Shown: positions 34,708 to 46,700 of the stretch, one piece after another
Position numbering within the stretch: position 1 is the stretch's first letter
Layout of the letters: each line of letters opens with the position of its first letter
Origin: Trogon surrucura
Taxonomy: Eukaryota > Chordata > Aves > Trogoniformes > Trogonidae
NCBI GenBank assembly: GCA_020746105.1
Contig: CM036619.1
Location: forward strand, 8,098,238-8,162,237
DNA length: 64,000 nt
Direction: 5' to 3'
Translations under genes and position numbers: made by a program
The notes under the pieces: model-generated
What the model was told of the DNA's origin: nothing
Database searches by the model: none
Seen by the model: only the letters and a program-made list of their open reading frames with translations

Positions 34708-35891
34708 TGTCGTGGGTTGACCCTGGCCAGCCGCCAGGTACCCACACAGCCGCTCACTCACCCCCCCCCCTTCACTGCTGAACAGGGGGAGAAAATATTT
34801 CCAAGGGTTCAGGGTTTGAGATAAGGACAGGGAGATCACTTTCATTTACTGTCCCGGGCAAAACAGACTCAGTTTTGGGGAAATTAGGTACATTTATTAA
34901 AAGAACTAATCAGAGAGGAGTAGTGAGAAGTGAGAAAGAGCAAACAGATCTTAAACAGAACACCTTCCCCCCATCCCTCCCTTCTTCCCGGGCTTAACAT
35001 CAATCCCGGTTTCTCCACCTCCTCCCCCCCGAGCGGTGCAGGGGGACAGGGAATTGGGGCTGCGGTCAGTTCATCCAACGTTGGTCCCACCGCTTCTTCA
35101 CTCCGGGGGAGGACTCTTCACTCTTCCCCAGGGCCACTGTGGGGTCCCTCTCACGGGAGACAAGCTTCATGCTCTCTTCTCCACGTGAGTCGTCCCACGA
35201 AGGGCAATTCATCACAAACTGCCCAACGTGAGACACCTCACGAGGGGCAGCCCACCCCTCATGAGTCTGAGGCACAGTCCTTCGGGGAAACTGCTCCAGT
35301 GTGAGCCACCCACAGCGTCCCAAAAGTCCCACCGGCCAACCTGCTCCAGCGTGGGCATTCCTCTCTTCCACGGGCTACAGGTTCCGGCAGCAACTTGCTC
35401 TGATGTGGGCTTCCCACGGGCTACAGTCCCCTTTCAGGCATCCACCCACGCGGCGTGGAATCTTCGGTGGACATCTACGCGGTGATCCTCACGGTGGACT
35501 TCTGCACCTTGCCCATGGGCTGCAGGGGGACAACCCGCTTCACCATGGTCTTCACCACGCACCCGGGGAACTCCTTCTGCTCTGGCGCCTGGAGCTCATC
35601 CTCCCCCCCTCCTTCTTCACTGACCTTGGTGTCTGCACAGATTCTCACTCCTCCATCTCTGTGCCAGCTGTTATGGCGCAGTTCTTTTTCCTGTTCTTAA
35701 ATATGTTTTCACAGAGGTGTTCCTCTGCTATCACCTTACTGATAGGCTCAGCCTTGGCCAGCGGCGGGTCCCTCTTTGGAGCCGGCTGGCATTGGCTCTA
35801 TCAATCTTGGGGAGCTTCTAGCAGCTTCTTGTAGAAACCACCCTGCAGCTCCCCCCCCGCCGCTGAAATCTGGCCAGGCCAAACCAAAACA
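34708..35891 (+). mobile_element. Solo LTR of an avian endogenous retrovirus (ERVL-like)
   Basis: The 1,184-bp insertion starts TGTCGTGGGTTGACC and ends AAACCAAAACA, giving the TG...CA ends of an LTR, and is flanked by 5-bp direct repeats. Five-base duplications and the general wording (C-rich run near the start, CCTCCCTTCTTCCCGGGC, a series of CCACGGGCTACAG-type short repeats between about 35,150 and 35,540) fit an abundant bird ERVL-type LTR. No gag, pol or env sequence is present: it is a solo LTR left by LTR-LTR recombination. Open frames inside it are not genes. Insertion happened after CR1 copy 1 integrated. Strand is set by the TG...CA reading, which is symmetric, and by my memory of the family, so it is less certain than the boundaries. 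Confidence 0.9.
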
Positions 35892-35896
35892 CCAGC
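35892..35896 (+). repeat. Right target-site duplication of the solo LTR
   Basis: CCAGC directly after the LTR, matching the copy at 34,703-34,707; CR1 sequence resumes with ACAGGGCAACTAGG. Confidence 0.95.
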
Positions 35897-36258
35897 ACAG
35901 GGCAACTAGGATGGTGAAGGGAGTGGAGCATCTCCCTTATGAGAAAAGACTGAGGGAGCTGGGGCTCTTTAGTTTGGAGAAGAGGAGACTGAGGGGTGAC
36001 CTCATTAATGTTTACAAATATATAAAGGGTGAGTGTCAGGAGGATGGAGCCAGGCTCTTCTCGGTGACAACCACTGATACGACAAGGGGTAATGGGCTGA
36101 AACTGGAACATAAGAGGTTCCGCTTAAACTCGAGAAGAAACTTCTTCTCAGTGAGGGTGACGGAACACTGGAACAGGGTGCCCAGAGAGGTTGTGGAGTC
36201 TCCTTCTGTGGAGACATTCAAGACCTGCCTGGACACGTTCCCGTGTAGCATAATCTAG
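35897..36258 (+). pseudogene. CR1 copy 1 ORF2 C-terminal remnant
   Basis: This continues ORF2 of copy 1 past the [23 protein letters not shown], then [16 protein letters not shown] and [17 protein letters not shown] to the TAG at 36,256-36,258. It corresponds to the last 120 residues of copy 2 ORF2, with a few substitutions. It is separated from the rest by the stop at 34,659 and the LTR, so it is not expressed as part of ORF2. Confidence 0.92.
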
Positions 36259-36341
36259 GCATTCCTGCTCTGGCAGGGGGATTGGACTGGATGATCTTTT
36301 GAGGTCCCTTCCAATCCCTAACATTCTGTGATTCTGTGATG
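36259..36341 (+). other. CR1 copy 1 3' UTR and octamer tail
   Basis: GGGGGATTGGACTGGATGAT and GAGGTCCCTTCCAATCCCTA lead into ATTCTGTGATTCTGTGAT. CR1 lacks a poly-A tail; the short 3' UTR and octamers are the part its reverse transcriptase recognises. Confidence 0.9.
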
Positions 36342-39300
36342 AAGGAGAAGATATTACTAAAAAACAAGAGAGAGGTTGTCTTTAAAATCTGAGCTTGTCA
36401 AATGACATTCATTGGACAGAGCAAGACCTAGACGCCCATGCTGGAGTGGGAGGGACTCATCAACCACTTACAGACTCTCCTATATCTAGTTTTTATTCCC
36501 CTGTTTTTTTATCAGGTTTAGCTGGGAGTATTCCAGAATAGGAGAAAGGAAGTCTGACTTACACCAGCGCTAGCATGTATAATTATTTTCACTCTTTGAT
36601 ATGCCAATTTCCTCCCACCTTCATGGTATAGTGGGAGAAATAATGCTGGCAACTCAGATATTATACTCTTATGGTATCTGTACTGAGCTCATGTTTATTA
36701 AACCTGATCCTGAATGAAAATGCTACTAAATCCAGAAACAAAGTTAACTGAGATGGCCTTCTTTCCATGGTTTTAATGTATTCCTAATGTTACACATACA
36801 ACCAGACCCACTGCAAGCAACACATGAACAGAAGCAATGATCAAAATGCCAACAGAAATAGAGGACACTCAGCGACCCTCTGATCTGCACATGATTGCCT
36901 TGCAGCCACGTGGGAAAACAGCTGCTGTGTAACTGCATGGCTACCCAAAATTCCCTGTGCCCTGAGATCCAATAAGGATTCAAACATTTGGGTGACCACT
37001 CTGGGAACATACACATCTTGTTTTTCTGATCATACCTTTCATTTGGCTGCTCAGGGACTCAATATTGTCTGAGAGCTACAATAGAAGCTGCTGGCCTAGA
37101 TGATTTTCTTTGATTTTCAATAAATTAAATGTCTTTATTATTTCTCTGTCTAACTGAAATCAGTTGTGTGTGGGTTTGTGTTGTTCTTTTTTTTTAAAAA
37201 AAAAAATCAAGTATTGATTAAGAATGTGGAATAAAAACAGGAGAGTTAAGGTCATATGAAAGTAGCTTTCACATTCTGAGTGAAAGCAGATGTAACACCA
37301 TTACTTTTTGTGAGGGATTGGGCTGGCTAGAAATTGGATGGCTTTTAATTTTGTTTTTCAGTACTTCCTTCAGTGTTAAGTTAATTAACTGGAGGGTGGC
37401 CAGATAATTTGGAGTCTTTACAATGTTTGGGGGATTTTGCATAAAAAGAGATGAGCCCATGACTTGGTGAAATAATTAGATTAGCCTGAATGATTTACAG
37501 CCTTTGGAGGAGGAGGAGTTGTATAAGCTTCATACACATAATTCTAACTCTCTTCTTGATTTCTTGCAGGGACTTACTAAGGCCCCAGAAAACCAGACCT
37601 TGTGTATCAGGCATTGCTCTGAGAAGTTCACAAACCAAGCAGAAAGCACAAAAGGAAGCAACAGGACCTGCCAGTGGTTGCCCAGAAGCAAGATAGATAC
37701 CAGCAGTGAGTAGAGCTCAGATCTCTGTGCTCTCCCATGAATTACAGATACTCTTTTATACACACTCAGATGCACAGCCCAGAGGAGAAGACACCAGGAA
37801 CAGTCCCATGCTGCGCCCGAGGCCGTGGTGCTGCTCAGGTCACATCTGTCATGTGGGATGCTCTCAAATGATGTCTTGCTGAGCTCCTAGTCCAGATGAA
37901 CAAGGGCTGTTCAAGTCCTACCTAACAGGGAGCCTGGTCTGTGACTGGCATACTGACACTTGGGTAGGGCTTTGGCACATGAGGGCTGAGTTTCCTCATG
38001 GAAGAGTAACCCCTCATGTGGTGGTTTCCTCTCAGGATAAATGTGTCCTTCTCTGAAGATCCAGGATGTAGAGCTAAAGTTATGACAAAGCTGACGCAGG
38101 ATATTAGGTACTAGTGAGTATCCAATGGATCTGTTCATATAAGGACAGCATTATCCAAAGCTGATAGTTCTCCAAGGAAAAGGTCCATCCATACTTGCCT
38201 TAGCAGGGCTTCCAGCTGATATCCCAGGCAATGACCTTGCTTTACCAGAAGGAGCAGTGATGAGGAGCAGTGACAGAATCTGCGCATGGGTCACTCCCTC
38301 CTCCCCCCCCTCCCCAAATTAAGGAAACCCTTGGAAAAGGGAGAGCTGCTGCATCTAAAAGCCTTTGGAAATAACAGTTTGTGTTTGTGCAGGGAACCTG
38401 AAACACTTCCTGTGTTGCATGTCAGTGGCATAATGCCAGCAGCCTTCCTATGGACACTGTACCCTACTCCATGTGCTGCCACAAGAGTTCAAGTCCACTT
38501 GTCCCCTGCTGCTGCTCATGCGATAAACCTTAAATTATGCCTTAAGATCTCCATTTTACAGGATAGTAACCTTGCTGCAACTGTCAGGATAACAGATGTG
38601 GAGAGCAATACCTCTGTAACATAGTGAGACCCCAGGGTCATACACTCAAACCCAACATGCTGACCCAAGGAACTGGAATTTCCTCCATTCTTCTCTAAAT
38701 ACCTGTTCCAAACACAGCTGAAATCAACAGGAACTCAGTCTCTGAGCAAAAATGTTGAGATGATCCATTTGCCTTCAGAATTTCATTTAAACTTTATTCC
38801 CAGCTGGAGTTTCATGTAATTGTTTGCAGCTGAACTTGGCAGTCTCTCTGTCTTTGCAGTAGTACATAGGTAATATCTTTCTGCAAGGATGAATTATTCT
38901 TGTACTCTTCCGTACTAAGCTGACATTCACTCTCTCTTTTCTGGGCATATATTATTTTCTCCTATCTGCCTTTTTAATATAGATTCTATGCATATACTGA
39001 TATATCTTATTTATATCCTTTAGGCATTGGAGTATTTTTATTTATAAAGCTGAAGTTATTAGATTCATTTAAATTCTCATGGTAAAGACCAAGTACGTGA
39101 TACATATGACTCAGGCACTGTAGGAGGAGCAATACGTATTAATTTTATAACTGCAAAATGAACCCCAACCATACAGAAACATAACTTTTGCTGACTGTTT
39201 CTGCACCAATTATCTATCATGCTCCCTGTCAATTGAAAAATCTCCCTCTGCTATTTCACCATTTCATTATGAAGTCAAATTACAGTTTGCCGGTTTAGGA

Positions 39301-41169
39301 GGCTCACTTTAAGTTGGTTCCCCCACCTAATGACTGGATCTTCTACTGCATGTTTTTGGTAAAGTTACGCTTATTTATTTAAGCATTTTAATGGTTTTTT
39401 CCTCCCCCTGGAGTGCTCCTGGAAGCTAGGGTTTGAATGACACCCAAAAGACCTTTTCCTGAGCAATTGTTCAAGTTCCTACTTTGAGTTTCCTGTTTCT
39501 GGGATACTTTACAGCCATGAAGAGCAAGTCTGAGCTACTTGGACTATTTGGCCATGTCTGCACTGCTCTGCCAGGTAACTCCTAGGGGCTGGAACACCTT
39601 GCTCACACCACATTGGGAGGACATTGGGCATCTCCCCAGACAGAAGCAGACTGAATCCTGTACAACCTTGTATAGTTTCATAAAAGCAATTAGCAAACAA
39701 AATGTACACCTTGTATGTTCTGCGTGCACAGAGATCCCCACCACCCAGGTCCTTGGTCAGCAGAGGTGCTGTACCCAGACAGCGAAGATGACACCTTGAA
39801 CACTAGACAGTTATCCTACGTAGCCATTAAATCACCACACTGAATCATGATAACTTCACATTTGGAGCACTGTAAATATGGGGTATTTCTACCAAAAGCA
39901 TTAATGTTTAAGACACAGCTCAGATAGGAGTATTTTCTTTAAAAATGTTTAAAATCCTTTAAAGCTTATATTAACTAAAGAATTTCTTCTTTTATAAAGT
40001 GTACATTCTCATTATTGTGTTCCTTCTCAAGTTACTCATGTTTTTCATCCATGTGATGGTTATATTTCAAATTGGTGTCATGAGTGTACTTTGCTGCCCT
40101 GTACTTGTAGAAGGTTGAGTTTCACTGAGGTTTGTGAGAAGCTGTATTTCAGTGGCTTGCCTGGACTGGCTTGTTGTACTTGACGTCACTTGCAATCACA
40201 GCATGCAATGAGGTATCTTTTGTGCAAAATAGAAAAAATTAATATCTCAGTCATCCCCGACCCCGCCCCAAGCAACATCATTATTTTAACACAAAGCAAA
40301 AATTGTAAATTATTTGTTTCAGGACATGTAAAAAAGCATGACATAAAAAGAGAAGTTTTTTAGCTGTAGTCAGTGAAGTCATACAGAGATGATTAAGGGA
40401 AGAACTCACGTAAAGTTCTTGGTTTACAGATGTCTTCTGCTATGTTCAGTTGATTTATGTGGTTAGAGTAGTAAATTACAATGAAAACCAGTTTGAAAAA
40501 TGAATATTAAACATATGATTCAGACATGGTTTTCCATTTAAGAAATGTGATAATGTAAATTGTGTTCAGTCAATTGGCCTAAGGTGATTACTCACAAAGT
40601 AAATAGTTAGAGAGAAGATAGATCCTAGTAAAAAGGGAAAACACACCAATCATAATCTTCCAGCTTCCTATGCTGAGCAGGCTCAGTCTGGCTCCATTTC
40701 TCTTCTCAGCTGGAGTCCAATAACATTTTACATGTGATGAGTGTAAAGTGTATTAAATTAATAGCTCTTAGGCATGGACACATCTTGAGGACACTTTCAT
40801 AAGGATGGAAGGATCAGTGTAGGATATCGGTCTTTTGATGGGTCTAAATCTGACCTTCTCCCTAAGATTTATCCCCACCTTCTCATCTGTCTCCCACTGA
40901 TCTTTTCCTTCCCTACTGTCCATTTTAACTCCAATGTCCAGACTTTCAGACACACAGAAAATAAAGATACATTCAGGAGAGAAATCTCAAAGTCCCAGGT
41001 AAGGATTCCCAGCATTTAAACTTAATTTAAGTGTAGTTCTCTGAGGCAAGTGACAGAAGCTTACAGGCCATGGTATGCTTCAGATGGTCTCACTGCACTC
41101 ATCAAATAGCAGAGTTGCAGCACTGTGTATGACAATTTGAACAGGAGTAACCAGTGTGACCTTGCACTG
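36342..41169. other. AT-rich non-coding DNA with one exon candidate
   Basis: About 4.8 kb of mostly AT-rich DNA. A T run followed by an A run lies near 37,187-37,206. Apart from the splice-bounded candidate at 37,570-37,705, I see no gene and no repeat I can name. Confidence 0.45.
37570..37705 (+). other. Candidate 136-bp internal exon
   Basis: A pyrimidine-rich acceptor (CTCTTCTTGATTTCTTGCAG, ending 37,569) and a consensus-like donor (GTGAGTAG from 37,706) bound a 136-bp segment open in at least one frame. That frame gives GLTKAPENQTLCIRHCSEKF, then TNQAESTKGSNRTCQWLPR, with two N-glycosylation-type sites (NQT, NRT) and three cysteines. A second frame and the minus strand are also open, so coding is not shown. 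I do not recognise the protein. It could be a real exon, a non-coding RNA exon or chance. Confidence 0.28.
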
Positions 41170-41675
41170 AAGAAGACACATGTGACACTACATCTGGAGA
41201 ATTTGGTATTGGGATACCTGGTACCAGACAGACATTGAGAAACAGCAGTGAGTCAAAGGGACAGTCACTAAGAGGGTAGGATAGTTGGAGAAAATGCTGG
41301 TAGAACTGAGCCTGTTCAAAGTTGAGAAGAGGAAGCCAACATTCTTATTTTTGACTTCAGCTGCCTGTTGTAAGGACACAGAGAAGGTACAGACCGGCTG
41401 CTCTTGGAGGTGCATGGGGAGAGGGCAGGAAGTTTCTGAATGTATACAAATTGCAATTTGGAAACAAATTATGACTTAGGGCGCTTCATTCAGATAGAAT
41501 GAAAGTAATGAGGGTGATCAGATACCACAATGAGGCCTGGTTTGTGTATTTTGAGATGTGTAAAACAACTGACAAGACTCTGAGCAGACTGCTCTAACTG
41601 AATCTGCTTTGAGCAGGGGTTTGCACCAGATGATCTTCAGGTCCTTTTCAATCTCAGTTACTCTGTGATTCTGAC
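41170..41675 (+). mobile_element. Old CR1 LINE 3' region
   Basis: Decayed CR1 words occur in normal order: ACACTACATCTGGAGAATTT, GAGCCTGTTCAAAGTTGAGA followed by AGAGGAAG, GGTGATCAGATAC, GCACCAGATGATCTTCAGGT and a CTCTGTGATTCTG tail at about 41,661-41,675. The coding region is heavily broken. Divergence is much greater than in copies 1 and 2. Confidence 0.8.
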
Positions 41676-43700
41676 AGACTTGGTAAAACCTAAAAACAAC
41701 TTTGGTCATGCAGACTCACACTCCAAAGATGCGAAGTCCAAATCAGGAATATTAAATAGGCAGCCCTGAGTGTACTCTTACTGCATGGCTTGGTGGATAA
41801 CTTATATTCCTTTCTTTATCACTACACTGTGCACTTCAGAGAATTTTTCTTTCCCCGTTTCCTCTTGCCTTTCTCTGTCTGCTTTACTAAATGTGAAATT
41901 TTCAGGATAGTCAGCATTCACAGGCCACTTAAAGGTTGGGCTAATGGCTCTGCCATCACTGACTGATAAATGCTATGACATTTATCCTGACACACTTGTA
42001 AAGAGAGATGTGTTTATTTATTAAAAATGAAGTAAGTGCACCGACTGTTTTTTTTTTTTTTTTCCTACAGTATTTTCTGTTTTGGAAGTACTCCAAGACA
42101 TTTCAGGTCTTTCTATATTTGAGATAGTAATTGGGAGAACAATTGAAGAGGATTGAGCACATAGTGAAGAAAAAGCAGTAGGAGGCAAGGATTTCTTCAG
42201 AGGGAAATATAACACATTACAGAAATTGAGTGCTCTGAATTTAATAAATAGACAAGAGGAAACCAAAGAAAAGGCACAATGGAGACAATGTTTTATTATG
42301 ACAAGAAAGCCAGAGCTATAAACTATCAGTCTGGCAATAAACTATTACAGGATTACCAACACTGTCTCCTGAAGAATGTAAATTACGTGACGAGATTCAA
42401 CCCCACATGGAGATAAAGAAAGTTCATGCAGTTATATTTCCAAAAGGACAAGGAGATAAGAAAAAATTGGGGGTGAGGAAACAGGGAAGTTGATTTATTA
42501 TTTTAAAGTTGCTAGCACAGGGAAAAATACATTAAAAAAAAGAACAAATGAACAAACTCTGGAATAAAATAGACCAATGGATCAAGCTTAACTTATGCAG
42601 ACGTAAAGAAAAAGCAGTTCTCACACTGTGTGTTGCTGATTTGATTTTAGTTCAAATTTAGTGCTCTTTTAATCAAATTTCACAAAGACAAGGGGATATG
42701 GCTTTCAGGAAACCCTGAGAAGTATTTATCAATCAGCTAGGAAGAAAAACACCCTCCCTGAAGACTGTAGGTGTCCACTGAGGGCCTGAGAACTTGCAAT
42801 AGCAATCAGAGAAAAACTGAGTGAAACTGTCTGGAGGCTGGGAATGATGCTAATCAGCTCAGATATTTTCTTAAGTGGAATCACAGGTTGCGTATGTTTT
42901 CAGGGAGAAGGACAAAGCAGTCTTTTCTCAATGTATTGCACCTTATGGAGAAGTGTTTTAATGGAGCATCCATGCAGAGTTACAGATGTTATGCCCATGT
43001 GTTGTTAAGAGTATTCTCAAAGAGAACAAAAGGGATCCACTGCATATGGGAGGGCAGTTTTGCTCTGCCTGGGACGGTGTGAGCCTCTCTCCTTCTCTGT
43101 GTAAGGGATCAAGGGAGCTACGTGGTGGCCTCTCATCATTATTTTAGTAGAGTTTCATCATGGAGACTGCAATTTCTTGCACACTAATTGAACTACATTT
43201 AAGCCTCTCATATCTGACAGAGCACTGTGCTCTCAAAGATGTTATTTCCAGTCAGCAGATGTAGGAAAACAGAAAGCACCTACATTCCGTGGGTGTTGCG
43301 TGTATTTGTTCCCAAAAATACAAAATGAAAATGCAGTTATTTGCATTTCAGGAGGTCCTCATGGGTGTCAGCTGGAGAGCTCCCAGGTTTCGCCCACCAG
43401 TGCCGGGAGAGTTGTCAAGTCTTTCCTGGCCATAGAAGCAGATTGTTCACACATAGTAAAAACTACAGTGATAGGGAGCAGGGCTGCCTGACAAGTACCT
43501 GTTGTACCCCACTTCCCAAATAACCAATTTGCCACTAATAACTTTTTCCCTAGTGGTCCCAGGTTTGATATACCTATAGCCAAATCTGGTACGTCTGATA
43601 CTGTTACTTATGTAACCTTGGCTTTAGGTGGTATTACTGAAACTTACTTTTGTGTGGTTAGCTTTATAAGATTTTCTTCCTGAAAGACTCCCAATACTTT
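41676..43700. other. AT-rich non-coding DNA; nothing recognised
   Basis: A 16-base T run at 42,048-42,063 leads into CCTACAG, acceptor-like, but no exon-like sequence follows. No gene or named repeat is visible. Confidence 0.45.
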
Positions 43701-43772
43701 CACAGAATCATAGAATTGTTTAGGTTGGAATAGACCTTCAAGATCATCGAGTCCAATGGTTAATTATAACCT
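43701..43772 (-). mobile_element. CR1 LINE 3' end, inverted
   Basis: CACAGAATCATAGAATTGTT, TAGGTTGGAATAGACCTTCA and AGATCATCGAGTCCAATGGT are the reverse complement of a CR1 tail of a different subfamily from copies 1 and 2. Similarity fades after about 70 bp. Confidence 0.85.
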
Positions 43773-46700
43773 TCAGTTACCTACAGAGTCTGACCATTTC
43801 TCCCTTTAACTACCTGTGAAGCCCAGGCATCGGTCAGGGCATAATCTGTAACCATTTTTAGCTTCTTTTGTTGGCATCAGTGGTTTCAAATATTTTTGTC
43901 ATGCCTAGAGATTTCTCATGACCTCTTCAATTAGTTTTGTCTCAGGTCAGGGATTAATGAGTAACTGGGTGTTTGCTTGTAGCTGTGACAACCTGCAATC
44001 AAGCATCTTCACCTTCATGGGAGACCCAGTATAATACGGTTGGGCTGAATGAAACTTGTCAGGAAACCCCTGATCCAACACAACACTTTATTAGTTTGGA
44101 AATTTAACCATACTGAATTTGGATGAAACTTTACAAGCTTTATCAAAACTGCAAGAAGATGTATCCCAGAGCAGCTAATAGTCTGATGGTTGAGTGTTTG
44201 GGATGGGATGCTTGTGTGCTGTGTAAAGGGACCTGGCCTCTGGACAATTGGCTGTCTCAGGACAGTCAGTCATCTGTGACCAAATATTTTCACATAGATC
44301 AGGTAATTTCCATCAAAGGAAGTTTTATTCAGCTGGTAGCTTTTAAAGTGTGTTTTATTTAAAATGTATGTAAATATTTTTAATTAAATAAAAAAGCTTC
44401 ATTACAAAATTTCTACTCAGGTGGTCTTCAGCTCTTACATCCATGAAGTTTTGCAAGAATGTTTCCTGCAAAAATTAAGGACTGCTGTAACACATGACAG
44501 CAAATTTTGTTGTTCTTAGAAAGAAAAAAACAGAAAAAGAGTTCACAGCAAATCTTGTAAGAATCCAAGTTTCCCTGAAAGCAAAGAAAAGAGAGCAGGC
44601 TGAGAGTGTGAAAAGCTTTATCAAAACACTTTGAGTCTAAAGGATTGTTTGCTGATTCTGAGGAAGGAATCCAAAGCGGTTCCTTGTGCATCTGTACCAA
44701 AGCTGATCCCAAGAAGGTCTGAGGAAGTGGTCTTCTGACAGCCTGCTGGGAGTCTGCTGGCTGTAGGGAAGGGATGCTGGGAGACCATGAAAAAAACTCA
44801 GCAATAGAAATTAACTACCAGTCGACTGTACTGACAGCAGTGACAATGCAACTGTTCTGGCAGAAGGTCCAGTCTGCCTTTGATTTGCCAGAACTGATAA
44901 AAACCCCAAACATTCAGATCTGTTGAATCCTTCCAAATCTAAAAGTCAGAAAAAATGGAAAGAGGGTGGAACCTCTATGGCATTGCCCTCACTATGTAGT
45001 GTTTACGGTTGCCAGGAGTCACCCACGCTGTCCTTGATAGCTGTTGTTTACTGTTCATGGCTGGATGCGTTCAGTTTTATAATTCCTGGGGAGTCAGCAC
45101 CAGTATGTCTGTTGTCCATCCCTTGCCTCATAAAGCATGACCACACCTTCTGTTTGGTGGCAAATATTCAGGTAGTGTTATCATCTCAGAAGGATGGCCT
45201 GAAAATAAGGTGTTAATGTGCATGGATGGCTGTGACAAGGAACTACTGCAACATTACAATCAGTAAACCAATAAAAAGTTGACGAGCTTTCTGTGTCTCC
45301 TTACACAAGTCCTCAGCTGATAATGAAGTTTCACTTGCATTTTACTGGATATTCAAAACCTTCTCACATGGCATTGGTATATTACACTTTATCACATAAA
45401 TATTAATATTATGCTCGCTTATGTCTCCCTTACTCTTTTTCTTTTTTCTCTCTCTTTGTTTTGCAGGACTGTCCATTTCATGCCTATCTCTTGGCCTTAT
45501 AAATATGTCCTACATGCAGAGGGTTCATCTACTGGGCACGGCTTCTGTGAGACCTGCTTTGATTAATGCTTTTGATGAAATTACATGAGTCTATGTATTA
45601 ATCAGCAGCCCAGCAGGACCTGGATTACTCTCTGCCTAGTAATGTTGTCTACAGAAGGAAGGCAGCTGGAGCCTGGTACCTGTCGCAGATCGAGATTGAA
45701 TATGAGCACAGGACCTTGTGGACACCAAGGCATGACAGAGGCAGGTGGTTCTCACAATGCAGTGCTTCATGCTGAACAAGACCCCTCAGGTACCCTCTGG
45801 AGAGGTGCAGGCAGTCTGGCAGCAACCGCTTTAGTTCAGTATTGTGCTTCAGCAAATGAAAAAACATATAGGGTAGGCACACCCTATCAGACTGTAGACA
45901 CTGACGCCACTCCTTGCAATCTGTGCCTTGATCTTTACTGTCCTGTTGATCATTTGACAATCAAAACATTCCTTTTTCTCCTTTTATTTAAACATACACA
46001 GCTATCATGGCACAGACCATGTATTTCATGTACTTCGGTTAAAAATTCTCTTTGCACTCAGACTATATGTTTGCTGGTTAAAGATCAAAAAAATTTCTCT
46101 TTATACCTTCTCCTATCAGCAAATTTAAGTGTATCATCTTTCACTTTGGCCTATTAATGGTGCTGTTATCAGTACCAAGATACCTCCTCGATCTACCACT
46201 CTGTGGTGTTATTCCCATTAGGCCGCATTATCAGCCCCAACAGGTTGGAGCTCTTGACACATCATTTTGTTTGTATAGTTTCTTAAAGCAACTAGCAAAG
46301 AAAACCCACACCTCAAACAAAGCTTATTTTTGATTCAAATAAAACTAGAGTCACATGTCTTTTCCTCTTGCCTTATCCTTTATCTCCTTATGAGGAAATA
46401 AGGATCATCTTTTTTCATAACACCATGAGATATCTTTGCCTCCTTTTTCTTAGGAGCATTTAATGATACAGAAGCATAAGGAATAAAGAATTCTTAGAGT
46501 AAATGCCAGCTTAATGTGCAATGCCTAAATCATATTCATAAGGACATTGTTCTACAGGATGTAATTAACGTTCTTTGGATATTTTATTGTGTGTGTTTGA
46601 ATTTCTCTTCAGTGCAATAATTCTGTTTCCTGCATTCAGTATGTCAGAGGTTTGCAGAAATGTCCTGTAGTGATTTCGTCTATCTCTTAAATACCCGATA

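Larger units (their letters stand above)
31171..36341 (+). mobile_element. CR1 LINE copy 1, near full length, split by a solo LTR
   Basis: It matches the CR1 at 55,461-59,869 along its whole length, from GCTTCAGAGCAGGTAAG at 31,171 to the ACATTCTGTGATTCTGTG tail at 36,321. Order: 5' UTR, ORF1, ORF2, very short 3' UTR, octamer tail. CR1 elements move by target-primed reverse transcription and usually leave no clear target duplication; none is visible. Differences from copy 2: about 29 bp absent in the 5' UTR, a 393-bp deletion in ORF1, a nonsense codon near the end of ORF2, and a 1,184-bp LTR inserted at 34,707. ORF2 otherwise reads through for 825 codons, so the copy is young but defective. 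Confidence 0.95.

Noticed and set aside
35301..35834. 177-codon open frame inside the LTR
   Set aside because: It lies wholly within the LTR, in GC-rich repeated sequence, with other frames open too. LTRs of this kind have no gene here.
34708..35891. A full provirus
   Set aside because: Only one LTR is present, bounded directly by the target duplications, with no retroviral coding sequence.
42048..42070. T16 followed by CCTACAG as a splice acceptor
   Set aside because: No exon-like or open sequence follows and the tract is a simple T run.
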